This document shows positions 1 through 7,907 of a stretch of DNA of 24,431 nt, in pieces (position 1 is the stretch's first letter; each line of letters opens with the position of its first letter). The position numbers and the translations under genes are program-made. The stretch comes from UBA1259 sp964453915 (GTDB taxonomy: Bacteria; Bacillota; Clostridia; Christensenellales; Borkfalkiaceae): assembly GCA_964453915.1 (NCBI GenBank), contig CAYVPW010000021.1:1-24431 (forward strand). The letters are read 5' to 3'. Below the pieces are notes generated by a model. It saw nothing but the letters and a program-made list of their open reading frames with translations, was not told the origin of the DNA and made no database searches.

Positions 1-1
1 T

Positions 2-82
2 TTTATTACCGCAACTATTATTTTTATTTTATCTAGGGTAGAATGGTTTTTTGCGGTTTTTTTGGAATTTGATATCGTTTAA
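2..82 (+). CDS. Possible 3' end of an upstream membrane protein gene
   Basis: A reading frame is open from the left edge of the window through 26 codons to a TAA at 80-82. The translated tail is strongly hydrophobic with a few charged residues (it contains SRVEWFFAVFLEF), as a terminal membrane helix would be. A terminator-like hairpin begins only 5 bases after the stop, the spacing expected for a gene end. The sequence is AT-rich and short, so a chance open frame is quite possible. No family can be named. Confidence 0.3.
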   Translation, partial: FITATIIFILSRVEWFFAVFLEFDIV

Positions 83-86
83 TTTT

Positions 87-116
87 AACCGCTTGAATTC
101 GAGCGGTTTTATTTTT
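87..116 (+). terminator. Rho-independent terminator before the symporter operon
   Basis: AACCGCT at 87-93 pairs with AGCGGTT at 102-108, with a possible T-G wobble inside (94/101). A T-rich run (TTTTATTTTT, 107-116) follows. It most likely ends transcription of the gene to the left and separates it from the operon starting at 144. As it lies only 28 bases before the next start codon, an attenuator role in that operon's leader cannot be excluded. I see no convincing sigma-A promoter between it and position 144. Confidence 0.6.
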
Positions 117-143
117 GGAGTTATACTTTAAGGAGAAATTAAA

Positions 144-1685
144 ATGTGGCTTGACTATCTTATGTTGGGTGTCTATGCGGCAAGTATGGTTTTTATTGCG
201 TTATACACAAGAAACCGTTCTAAAACCGTAAACGACTTTTTGCTTGCGGGCAAAAAAGGATTAAACGGGTGGATGTCTGCTTTTGCATACGGAACTACGT
301 ATTTTTCCGCCGTTATTTTTATCGGCTATGCGGGAAAGTTCGGTGCTGAATACGGACTGTCTTCCGTTTGGATAGGGATAGGAAACGCCGTTATAGGTTC
401 TTTGCTTGCGTGGATGCTTTTAGCAAAGTCAACAAAGAATATGACAACGAGATTGTCCGCAAAAACAATGCCGGAATTTTTTGAAAAGAGATATGGCAGC
501 GGCTCGCTAAAACTTTGCTCTGCAATAATAATATTTTTGTTTTTAATACCTTATTCCGCATCGGTTTATAACGGATTATCCAGTTTGTTTGAAATTGTCT
601 TCGGAATAGACGGTTGGATAATAATGATAGCGCTTGCGGCTATCACTGCGTTATACTTATTTTTCGGCGGGTATTTTGCAACCGCTCTTTCGGATTTTAT
701 ACAAGGAATTATTATGCTTATAGGCGTTGTGCTTATGGTGTTGTTCTTTTTAAAGGACGAGAGGGTTGCTTGGGATTTGAGTGAACTCGTTTCTAATCCT
801 GAATATTCTTGGTTTACTTTTTCAAGCGAAAAAACGGGAATTTACGGGCACACGGTTTCTTTATTGTCTTTGGTGCTTTTAACTTCCGTAGGTGTTTACG
901 GGCTTCCACAAACGGTGCATAAATACTATGCTTTAAGAGATAAAAAAGCGTTGACGCAAGGCACCGTTGTAAGCACGCTTTTTGCTTTGATTATAGGCTT
1001 TGGCGCATATTTCGTGGGTTCTTTAAGCGGATTGTTCCCGGAAGTTGCGGGAATTTCCGGCGACAATATAATTCCGCATATGCTAAAACTTGTAATTCCA
1101 GCAGGACTTATGGGGGTTATTGCGGTGTTGATTTTATCTGCAAGTATGTCTACGCTTTCTTCGGTTTCTTTAACAAGTGCTTCCGTTGTTGCCGTGGATA
1201 TTTATAAAGGAAAAATCAATAAAGGAGCACCCGATAAAAAGGTAAACGCTACCATGCGTGTTTTATGTTTGGTTTTTGTTGCCATTTCTCTAGCGCTTGC
1301 TATTTTGAACGAAGAATTCCATATTTCCGCCATTGCATATATGATGGGATTAAGTTGGGGAACTCTTGCAGGCTGCTTCTTCGGTCCGTTTGTTTTGGGG
1401 CTTAAGTGGAAAAAAGTTTCTAAACCAGCCGTTTGGGCTTCTATGATAGGTTCTTTAGCGTTGACTGTTTTATTGATTTTTATATTCGGATACGACGTAA
1501 ACGGTTGGACTTGTTCTTTCGGTACCGCACTAAAGAGCGGCATAGAGCAATCTCCGCTTATCGGAGTTATATGTATGGTATACTCCGTGATAGTGACTGT
1601 TGTGGTAAGTTTATTTACAAAAGCGCCCGATAAAGAAATTATAGAAAACGCTTTTGATAAAAAAGTTGAAAATATTATTGAATAA
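144..1685 (+). CDS. Sodium:solute symporter (SSS family)
   Basis: A 513-residue integral membrane protein, within the usual size range of the solute:sodium symporter family (PutP/PanF/ActP relatives), with about 13 hydrophobic segments. The N-terminal TVNDFLLAGKK stretch (about residues 29-39) and the region ASMSTLSSVSLTSASVVAVDIYK (about 333-355) match family signatures. In this family the small and hydroxyl residues of the latter lie at the sodium-2 site. AAGGAG at 130-135 stands 8 bases before the ATG. The gene heads an operon of aryl-acid enzymes and is followed after 22 bases by a CoA ligase. The likely cargo is therefore a carboxylate such as an aryl-acetate, but substrate cannot be read from the sequence. 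Proline or pantothenate are family alternatives that fit the neighbours less well. Confidence 0.9.
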   Translation: MWLDYLMLGVYAASMVFIALYTRNRSKTVNDFLLAGKKGLNGWMSAFAYGTTYFSAVIFIGYAGKFGAEYGLSSVWIGIGNAVIGSLLAWMLLAKSTKNMTTRLSAKTMPEFFEKRYGSGSLKLCSAIIIFLFLIPYSASVYNGLSSLFEIVFGIDGWIIMIALAAITALYLFFGGYFATALSDFIQGIIMLIGVVLMVLFFLKDERVAWDLSELVSNPEYSWFTFSSEKTGIYGHTVSLLSLVLLTSVGVYGLPQTVHKYYALRDKKALTQGTVVSTLFALIIGFGAYFVGSLSGLFPEVAGISGDNIIPHMLKLVIPAGLMGVIAVLILSASMSTLSSVSLTSASVVAVDIYKGKINKGAPDKKVNATMRVLCLVFVAISLALAILNEEFHISAIAYMMGLSWGTLAGCFFGPFVLGLKWKKVSKPAVWASMIGSLALTVLLIFIFGYDVNGWTCSFGTALKSGIEQSPLIGVICMVYSVIVTVVVSLFTKAPDKEIIENAFDKKVENIIE

Positions 1686-1707
1686 TCAGTTGTTTTAGGA
1701 GAAAACG

Positions 1708-3006
1708 ATGTTTTGGTCTAAAGAAGAAACAATGCCGAGAAGCGAGATTGAAAAAATTCAACTCGAAAGATTACAAGAAACGGTAAACAGGGTGTACGAA
1801 AAAGTTTTGCCTTACAGAAAAAAAATGGATGAAGCGGGCGTTTTGCCAAGTGATATAAAATCTTTAAAAGATTTATCAAAACTGCCTTTTATCACCAAAC
1901 AAGATTTAAGGGATAATTATCCTTTCGGGCTTTTGGCGGTAGATAAAGACGAATTGTCTAGGGTTCACGCCAGCAGCGGCACTACGGGAAAACCTACCGT
2001 TGTTGCCTACACTAAAAAGGATTTAGAAACGTGGACGGAATGTGTTTCCAGAATAGCCTGTATGGGCGGCGCTTCCAAAAAAGATATGGCGCAAATTTGT
2101 TTTGGATACGGAATGTTTACGGGGGCGTTGGGGCTTCATTACGGTTTAGAAAATATCGGAGCTACAATCGTGCCTTCTTCTACGGGAAATTCCGAAAAGC
2201 AAATAATGTATATGCAAGACTTTAATACTTCGCTTTTGGTCGCAACGCCATCTTATGCGTTAAGGCTTGCGGAAGTTGCTAACGAAATGGGAATTGACCC
2301 CAAAAAAGACCTAAACGTTAAAATAGGGCTTGTAGGAAGTGAACTTTTAACCGACGCTATGAGAGATGAAATGCACAAAGTTTGGGGCGAAGATATGCTT
2401 GTCACTTCCAACTATGGAATGAGCGAACTTATGGGACCCGGTGTTTCGGGAGAGTGTGAATATTTATGCGGAATGCATATTAACGAAGACTTTTTTATTC
2501 CTGAAATTATAAATCCCGCAACGGGCGAGGTTTTACCCGAAGGTGAAAAGGGAGAGTTAGTTATTACCTGTATAAAAAAAGAGGCGTTGCCGCTTATAAG
2601 ATACAGAACGAAAGATATCACCCGTTTGTTTTATGATAAGTGTAAGTGCGGAAGAACGTTTTGCAGAATGGAAAATCCTTCCGGAAGAAGCGACGATATG
2701 TTAAAAGTGCGCGGGGTAAACGTTTTTCCCAGTCAAATAGAAGAAGTTATTTTGAGTTTTGATGAACTTGGACCGCATTACGAAATAATCGTTGAAAGGG
2801 AAGGATATTCCGATAAACTATCCGTAAGGGTAGAACTTGCAAAATCTACGGACTCTTTTGGAGAATTAGAAAGTTTATCTAACAGAGTAAGGGGAAAAAT
2901 AAGAACGATTTTAGGGCTAGACGTAAAGATAATTTTAGAATCGCCTAACACCTTACAAAGATTTGAAGGCAAAGCAAAAAGGATAAGAGATTTAAGGAGT
3001 AAATAA
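1708..3006 (+). CDS. paaK: Phenylacetate-CoA ligase family enzyme, paralogue 1
   Basis: A 432-residue AMP-forming acyl-CoA ligase of the PaaK type: aryl-acid + ATP + CoA to aryl-acyl-CoA + AMP + PPi, cytosolic. The phosphate-binding loop HASSGTTGK is at 87-95. The adenine/substrate motif YGMSELMGPG starts at 236, YRTKD and the CxCGR knuckle follow, and the hinge GRSDDMLKVRGVNVFPSQ is near 329-346. The catalytic C-terminal lysine lies in FEGKAKR (K422). An AGGAG box precedes the ATG, and the stop directly abuts the iorA start. A second ligase of identical length (5338-6636) flanks iorAB on the other side. The two differ around the substrate pocket (here GLVGSELLTD, there ICGAEPWTD), so they probably take different aryl acids. 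The exact substrate is not determinable. Confidence 0.88.
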   Translation: MFWSKEETMPRSEIEKIQLERLQETVNRVYEKVLPYRKKMDEAGVLPSDIKSLKDLSKLPFITKQDLRDNYPFGLLAVDKDELSRVHASSGTTGKPTVVAYTKKDLETWTECVSRIACMGGASKKDMAQICFGYGMFTGALGLHYGLENIGATIVPSSTGNSEKQIMYMQDFNTSLLVATPSYALRLAEVANEMGIDPKKDLNVKIGLVGSELLTDAMRDEMHKVWGEDMLVTSNYGMSELMGPGVSGECEYLCGMHINEDFFIPEIINPATGEVLPEGEKGELVITCIKKEALPLIRYRTKDITRLFYDKCKCGRTFCRMENPSGRSDDMLKVRGVNVFPSQIEEVILSFDELGPHYEIIVEREGYSDKLSVRVELAKSTDSFGELESLSNRVRGKIRTILGLDVKIILESPNTLQRFEGKAKRIRDLRSK

Positions 3007-4746
3007 ATGGCAGACAAAATAATTATGCTTGGAAACGAAGCGATTGCGAGAGGAGCGTTTGAGGCAGGTGTTAAGTTATCTAGCGCATATCCCGGAACAC
3101 CGAGTACGGAAATAAGCGAAAATCTTGCAAAATATAACGAAGTATATACCGAATGGGCACCTAACGAAAAGGTTGCCGTAGAAGTTGCTATAGGTGGCTC
3201 TATTGCCGGCGTAAGAACAATGGCTTGTATGAAACACGTTGGGCTAAACGTTGCAAGCGATCCGCTTTATACATTTTCTTATACGGGTGTAAACGGCGGT
3301 GCCGTTTTGGTGGTTGCGGACGATCCGGGGTTAGCAAGTTCTCAAAACGAACAAGATACCAGAATGATAGGAAGAAGCGCACACGTTCCCGTGATAGAGC
3401 CTTCCGACAGTATGGAAGCAAAAGAATTTGTTAAATTTGCATACGAACTTTCCGAAAAATACGATACGCCCGTTATTTTAAGAACTACGACTAAACTTGC
3501 ACACTCTCAAGGCGTTGTAGAGTTTTGCGACAGGGTTGTTCCCGAAGATAAAATTTACGAAAGAAGCGTTTCTAAATACGTAATGATGCCCGGCTCTGCT
3601 ATAGGTCGCCACGTTGTGGTTGAAAAAAAGGACGAGATAATTGCAAAAGACGGTTGCGAATTCCCTATAAATAAGGTTGAATATAACGATAAAAAGATAG
3701 GTTTTATCACTAGCGGAATTGCTTATCAATACGTTAAAGAAGCGTGCCCTAACGCAAGCGTGTTAAAACTAGGTTTGGTTAATCCGCTACCGAAAAAACT
3801 TATTGAAGATTTTATTTCCAACGTAGAAGAAGTTTACGTTTTTGAAGAATTAGAGCCTGTAATAGAAGAGCAAATTAGGGCTTGGGGACACAACGTTAAA
3901 GGAAAAGAATTATTTACAAGACAAGGCGAATACAGTGCAAATTTATTAAAAAAAGTTTTATACGGCAAGTCCGATATGGTTTTTGATAAGTTAGATGCGC
4001 CTAACCGTCCGCCGATACTTTGTTCCGGTTGCCCGCACAGAAGCGTTTTCTCTGTTCTTTCAAAATTAAAAATTCACGCTGCCGGCGATATAGGTTGTTA
4101 TACGTTGGGTGCGGTTGCTCCTTTAAGCGTAATCGATACTACCGTTTGTATGGGCGCAAGTATTTCTACTTTGCACGGAATGGAAAAGGCGAAGGGAAAA
4201 GATTATATTAAAAACTGGGTGGCTGTGATAGGAGATTCAACGTTTTTACATACGGGCGTAAATTCCTTAATAAATATGGTATACAACAAGTCCACGGGCA
4301 CGGTTATTATTTTGGATAACAGAACTACCGGAATGACAGGACATCAAGAACACGCCGCAACGGGAAAAACCTTAAAGGGAGAAGAAACCTACGCTATAGA
4401 TTTATCCGTTTTGTGTAAGGCGGTTGGCGTTCCAAGCGTTATTACCGTTGATGCCTTTAACGTTGACTTGTTAGAAAAAACGATAAAAGAAAGCGTTGAT
4501 AGCGACGTTTTAACGGTAATAATTGCAAAAGCGCCTTGTGCGTTGCTTAAAGGACAAAAGTTCCCGTATTATTATCATATAAACACCGAAAAGTGCAAAA
4601 AGTGCGGCGCTTGTATGAAAATAGGTTGCCCCGCATTGACTAAGGGAAAAGACGGATTTGTTAAAATAGATTTTTCTATGTGCAACGGTTGCGGATTGTG
4701 TGCATCTAAATGCAAATTCCAAGCGATAGAGAAAAAGGAGAGATGA
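3007..4746 (+). CDS. iorA: Indolepyruvate:ferredoxin oxidoreductase, alpha subunit
   Basis: The large catalytic subunit (579 aa) of the oxygen-sensitive enzyme that interconverts aryl-pyruvate + CoA + oxidised ferredoxin with aryl-acetyl-CoA + CO2 + reduced ferredoxin. The N-terminal pyrimidine-binding domain has YPGTPSTE at 28-35. The thiamine-diphosphate/Mg domain shows GDST from 409 and DNRTTGMTGHQ from 437. The C-terminus is a two-cluster ferredoxin domain: C530, C533, C536, C541 (CxxCxxCx4CP) and C559, C562, C565, C569 (CxxCxxCx3C). Length and domain order match typical IorA. AAGGAG at 2994-2999 lies inside the end of the preceding ligase gene, 7 bases before the ATG, which indicates coupled translation. 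The iorB start overlaps or adjoins its stop. Aryl specificity is assigned by family; pairing with PaaK-type ligases supports it. Confidence 0.95.
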   Translation: MADKIIMLGNEAIARGAFEAGVKLSSAYPGTPSTEISENLAKYNEVYTEWAPNEKVAVEVAIGGSIAGVRTMACMKHVGLNVASDPLYTFSYTGVNGGAVLVVADDPGLASSQNEQDTRMIGRSAHVPVIEPSDSMEAKEFVKFAYELSEKYDTPVILRTTTKLAHSQGVVEFCDRVVPEDKIYERSVSKYVMMPGSAIGRHVVVEKKDEIIAKDGCEFPINKVEYNDKKIGFITSGIAYQYVKEACPNASVLKLGLVNPLPKKLIEDFISNVEEVYVFEELEPVIEEQIRAWGHNVKGKELFTRQGEYSANLLKKVLYGKSDMVFDKLDAPNRPPILCSGCPHRSVFSVLSKLKIHAAGDIGCYTLGAVAPLSVIDTTVCMGASISTLHGMEKAKGKDYIKNWVAVIGDSTFLHTGVNSLINMVYNKSTGTVIILDNRTTGMTGHQEHAATGKTLKGEETYAIDLSVLCKAVGVPSVITVDAFNVDLLEKTIKESVDSDVLTVIIAKAPCALLKGQKFPYYYHINTEKCKKCGACMKIGCPALTKGKDGFVKIDFSMCNGCGLCASKCKFQAIEKKER

Positions 4747-4748
4747 TA

Positions 4749-5318
4749 ATGAAAACAATGAATATAATGGTTGTCGGCGTAGGCGGGCAAGGTACTCTTC
4801 TTACAAGTAGAATTATAGGTAAAACCGCATTAGAAAACGGATACGACGTTAAACTTTCGGAAGTGCACGGTATGGCGCAAAGGGGCGGAAGCGTTGTTAC
4901 GTTCGTTAGATTCGGAGAAAAGGTTTACGAACCAGTTTGCGAGGAAGGAGACGTAGACGTTTTGATTTCTTTTGAAAGATTGGAAGCGTTAAGATACGCT
5001 CATTTCTTAAAAAAAGACGGAAAGATTATAGTAAACGATTGCAGAATTGACCCTATGACGGTAGTTATTGGTGCAAAAGAATATCCGGAAGGTATAATAG
5101 AAGAACTTTCTAAAGAGCATAGCGTATATTCTATAGACGGCGGAAAAATCGCTTTAGAATTAGGAAACAACAAAGTGCTTAATTCCGTTGTTTTGGGTCT
5201 TGCCGCAAGACACATAGGGTTCGATAAAAAAGATTGGCTAAGCGTTGTAGAAAAAACCGTTCCGCAAAAAACGGTTGAAATTAACGAAAAAGCCTTTATA
5301 GCAGGATACGGAGACTAA
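4749..5318 (+). CDS. iorB: Indolepyruvate:ferredoxin oxidoreductase, beta subunit
   Basis: The 189-residue partner of IorA, belonging to the gamma-type domain of 2-oxoacid:ferredoxin oxidoreductases. It forms the heterodimer needed for the ferredoxin-linked 2-oxoacid reaction. The nucleotide-like loop VGVGGQG is at 9-15, and the family-diagnostic EVHGMAQRGG is at 38-47. Two starts are possible: an ATG at 4743 overlapping the iorA TGA, and the ATG at 4749. AAGGAG at 4735-4740 is only 2 bases from the first and 8 from the second, so 4749 is chosen. Length matches typical IorB (about 190-200 aa). The next gene, the second ligase, starts 20 bases after the stop. Confidence 0.93.
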   Translation: MKTMNIMVVGVGGQGTLLTSRIIGKTALENGYDVKLSEVHGMAQRGGSVVTFVRFGEKVYEPVCEEGDVDVLISFERLEALRYAHFLKKDGKIIVNDCRIDPMTVVIGAKEYPEGIIEELSKEHSVYSIDGGKIALELGNNKVLNSVVLGLAARHIGFDKKDWLSVVEKTVPQKTVEINEKAFIAGYGD

Positions 5319-5337
5319 TTTTTTAGGAGATGACGGT

Positions 5338-6636
5338 ATGATTTGGAACGAAACAAAAGAGTGTATGTCAAGAGACGAGATGACTGCCCTTCAAAGTGCA
5401 AGACTTGTAAAATTGGTAGATTACGTTTATCATAACGTAGAGTTTTACCGCAAAAAAATGCAAAAAGAAGGTCTTCTTCCCGGCGATATAAAAAGCATAG
5501 AAGATATTACTAAACTTCCGTTTACTACAAAAGACGATTTAAGAGACAACTATCCTTTCGGGCTTTTTGCCGTGCCTAAATCTCAAATTGTAAGGGTGCA
5601 CGCAAGTAGCGGAACAACCGGCAAAGCAACGGTTGTAGGATATACTAAACACGATATTAACGTTTGGGCGGAATGTGTTTCAAGATGTTTGACTATGGCG
5701 GGCGTCGGTAAAGAAGACGTTATTCAAGTAGGCTACGGCTACGGATTGTTTACTGGTGGTTTAGGCGCACACTACGGTGCGGAAAATATAGGCGCAATGG
5801 TCGTTCCGATGAGTACGGGTAATTCTAAAAAACTTACCACTATGATGTTAGATTTCGGGGCAACGGCAATCGCTTGCACGCCTTCTTATTTATTGCACAT
5901 TGCAGAGCTATTAGAAAACGAAGGAAAAATTCCCGAACTAAAATTAAAAGCGGCAATATGCGGTGCAGAACCTTGGACGGACAAGATGAGAGAAGAAATC
6001 GAAAGCAGACTTCACATAAACGCTTTTGATATTTACGGACTTAGCGAAGTTATGGGCCCGGGTGTTGCGTGTGATTGTATTCATCATAAAGGTTTACACG
6101 TTTGCGAAGACCATTTCTTGCCTGAAATTATAAATTCGGCTAATATGCAACCGCAAAAGCAAGGCGAACTTGGCGAGTTGGTATTTACCACTTTAACGAA
6201 AGAAGGTTTGCCGCTTATAAGATACAGAACAAAAGATTTAACAAGCATTGATTATAGTAAATGCGAGTGTGGAAGAACAAGCGCAAGGATAAGCAAATTT
6301 AAAGGAAGAATAGACGATATGCTTATAATCCGCGGCGTAAACGTTTTCCCAAGTCAAGTTGAAACTGCACTTTTAGATATAGAAGAAGTGTCTCCGCACT
6401 ACATGATGATTGTTGACAGGGTAAATAATTTAGATACATTAGAGATACAGGTTGAAATTTCCGAAAAGTATTTTGAAGACGAAATTAAAGGATTAGAAAG
6501 GGTTTCTAATAAGATAGCGCACGCAATAAATCAAGCGCTTGGCTTAAATGCAAAGATAAGAATAGTTGAACCGCAAACTCTTCAAAGATTTGAAGGAAAG
6601 TCCGTTCACGTAATTGATAAAAGGAAACTTTATTAA
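5338..6636 (+). CDS. paaK: Phenylacetate-CoA ligase family enzyme, paralogue 2
   Basis: The second 432-residue AMP-forming aryl-acid:CoA ligase in the operon. Motifs are HASSGTTGK at 88-96, YGLSEVMGPG, YRTKD, CECGR, GRIDDMLIIRGVNVFPSQ, and the C-terminal catalytic lysine in FEGK (K421). The residues after that lysine are SVHVID instead of the AKRIRD of paralogue 1. Its GYGYGLFTGGLGAHYG segment is nearer to well-known PaaK sequences than the counterpart in paralogue 1. AGGAG precedes the ATG. Placing one ligase on each side of iorAB suggests a duplication followed by substrate divergence, for example phenyl- versus indolyl-acetate (inference). Aryl-CoA formation in the cytosol is the family role. 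Confidence 0.88.
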   Translation: MIWNETKECMSRDEMTALQSARLVKLVDYVYHNVEFYRKKMQKEGLLPGDIKSIEDITKLPFTTKDDLRDNYPFGLFAVPKSQIVRVHASSGTTGKATVVGYTKHDINVWAECVSRCLTMAGVGKEDVIQVGYGYGLFTGGLGAHYGAENIGAMVVPMSTGNSKKLTTMMLDFGATAIACTPSYLLHIAELLENEGKIPELKLKAAICGAEPWTDKMREEIESRLHINAFDIYGLSEVMGPGVACDCIHHKGLHVCEDHFLPEIINSANMQPQKQGELGELVFTTLTKEGLPLIRYRTKDLTSIDYSKCECGRTSARISKFKGRIDDMLIIRGVNVFPSQVETALLDIEEVSPHYMMIVDRVNNLDTLEIQVEISEKYFEDEIKGLERVSNKIAHAINQALGLNAKIRIVEPQTLQRFEGKSVHVIDKRKLY

Positions 6637-6649
6637 AGGGGAAAACATT

Positions 6650-7075
6650 ATGGCTAAACAATTATCGGTTTTTATTGAAAACAGACAAGGCAGACTTGGT
6701 GAGGTTTTGAGAGTATTAAAAGAAAACAACGTTAATATTTTATCCTTATCACTTGCCGATACCACCGAATACGGATTGTTGAGATTGATAGTAAATAATC
6801 CCGATTTAGGAAAAGAAAAACTTGTAGAATCGGGCTTTTCCACAATGCTTACCAAGGTTTTCGTGGTAAAAATAGGACACAGCGCAGGGAGTTTACAACA
6901 ACTTGTTTCTACGTTATCTTTAAAAGGAATAAGCGTTGAATATATGTACGGCTTATCTACCGAAAAGGAAGATGCGTTTATCGTTTTAAAACTCTCCGAT
7001 GCGGAAAAGGCAAGCGCTATATTAAAAGATTGCGGAGTTGCAACGCTTTCTTCGGAAGAAATTGCAAATATTTAA
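6650..7075 (+). CDS. Tandem ACT-domain protein
   Basis: A 141-residue protein consisting of two ACT modules (about 3-66 and 70-136) with no enzyme domain attached. The first shows the classic beta-turn glycine and hydrophobic pattern QGRLGEVLRVLKENNVNILSL. ACT modules bind amino acids at subunit interfaces, so this is probably a sensor or regulator for an aromatic amino acid made or used by the operon (inference). Free-standing tandem ACT proteins are often found next to iorAB/paaK sets. The frame extends upstream to 6614, but AAAGGGGA at 6635-6642 sits at proper distance before the ATG at 6650, which is chosen. It lies 13 bases after the second ligase and 15 before the amidohydrolase. Confidence 0.85.
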   Translation: MAKQLSVFIENRQGRLGEVLRVLKENNVNILSLSLADTTEYGLLRLIVNNPDLGKEKLVESGFSTMLTKVFVVKIGHSAGSLQQLVSTLSLKGISVEYMYGLSTEKEDAFIVLKLSDAEKASAILKDCGVATLSSEEIANI

Positions 7076-7090
7076 TAAAGGACTTATAAA

Positions 7091-7903
7091 ATGATAATAG
7101 ATTTTCACACGCATATTTTTCCGGAAAAAATTGCTCAAAGAACTATAGATATGCTAGAAAAGCTTTGCAACGGAAAGGCTTCTACGGACGGCACGGTGGA
7201 GGGGCTTATAAAACAAATGGATAAAGCAAACGTTGATATATCCGTTTCTCTTCCCGTTTTAACTAAGCCTTCTCAATTTGATAGCGTTCTTAAATTCGCC
7301 GTTGAAGTTAACGAGCGTTTTAAAAACGAAACTAAAAGAAAACTTATTTCTTTTGCCGGTATTCACCCCTTATGCGAAGATATAGAAGGCAAAATGAAAC
7401 TTGTAAAAGAAAGCGGCATAAAAGGCGTTAAAATTCATCCCGATTATCAAGGAACTAGAATTGACCACGAAGGATATATTAAAATTCTTAAAAGTGCAAA
7501 GGATAACGACCTTATTGTAGTCACGCACTCCGGTGTGGACGACGGGTATAGAGATAAAACGCTTAATTGCCCGCCGGAACTTGTAAAAAAGGTTATAAAA
7601 CAGGTCGGGCACGATAAGTTTGTTTTAGGGCATTACGGTGCTTGCGAACAATGGGAAGAAGTTCTTGATACTTTATGCGGAGAAAACGTATATTTTGATA
7701 CTGCGTTTACTCTTCATAAAATAGAGCCGGAATTATTTAAAAAGATTTTGTTTAAGCACGGCGAGAATAAAGTGGTTTTTGCTACGGATTGCCCGTGGCG
7801 CGATATGGCGGAAGACGTTGAAACGCTAAATTCATACGGTTTACCAAAAGAAACGTTAGACAAGATTTATTATAAAAACGCTATAAAACTATTAGGATTG
7901 TAA
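7091..7903 (+). CDS. Amidohydrolase-2 family metal-dependent hydrolase or decarboxylase
   Basis: A 270-residue TIM-barrel protein of the amidohydrolase-2 family. Likely metal ligands and active-site residues are DFHTH (H6, H8), KIHPD (H116), VTHSG (H146), LGHYG (H181) and ATDCPW (D233). The family includes non-oxidative decarboxylases such as aminocarboxymuconate-semialdehyde decarboxylase, as well as hydrolases and hydratases. The reaction here cannot be stated. Its place between the ACT protein and the aminotransferase suggests a substrate linked to aryl-acid or aromatic amino acid metabolism, for example releasing an aryl acid from a conjugate or decarboxylating an intermediate (speculative). 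AAAGGA stands 8 bases before the ATG. No signal peptide is visible, so it should be cytosolic. Confidence 0.82.
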   Translation: MIIDFHTHIFPEKIAQRTIDMLEKLCNGKASTDGTVEGLIKQMDKANVDISVSLPVLTKPSQFDSVLKFAVEVNERFKNETKRKLISFAGIHPLCEDIEGKMKLVKESGIKGVKIHPDYQGTRIDHEGYIKILKSAKDNDLIVVTHSGVDDGYRDKTLNCPPELVKKVIKQVGHDKFVLGHYGACEQWEEVLDTLCGENVYFDTAFTLHKIEPELFKKILFKHGENKVVFATDCPWRDMAEDVETLNSYGLPKETLDKIYYKNAIKLLGL

Positions 7904-7907
7904 TACT

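Noticed and set aside
1..63. ACCGCAA (8-14) and TTGCGGT (51-57) followed by Ts, with AGGGTAGAATGG between: possible T-box leader or second terminator
   Set aside because: The conserved T-box core (AGGGTGGNACCGCG) is not present. The loop would be 36 bases, and an open hydrophobic reading frame covers the same bases.
122..127. TATACT as a -10 box for the symporter operon
   Set aside because: Transcription would start inside the ribosome binding site, and no -35 hexamer lies at proper spacing.
4743..4748. ATG overlapping the iorA stop as the iorB start
   Set aside because: It is only 2 bases from AAGGAG. The ATG at 4749 has an 8-base spacing and gives the usual N-terminus.
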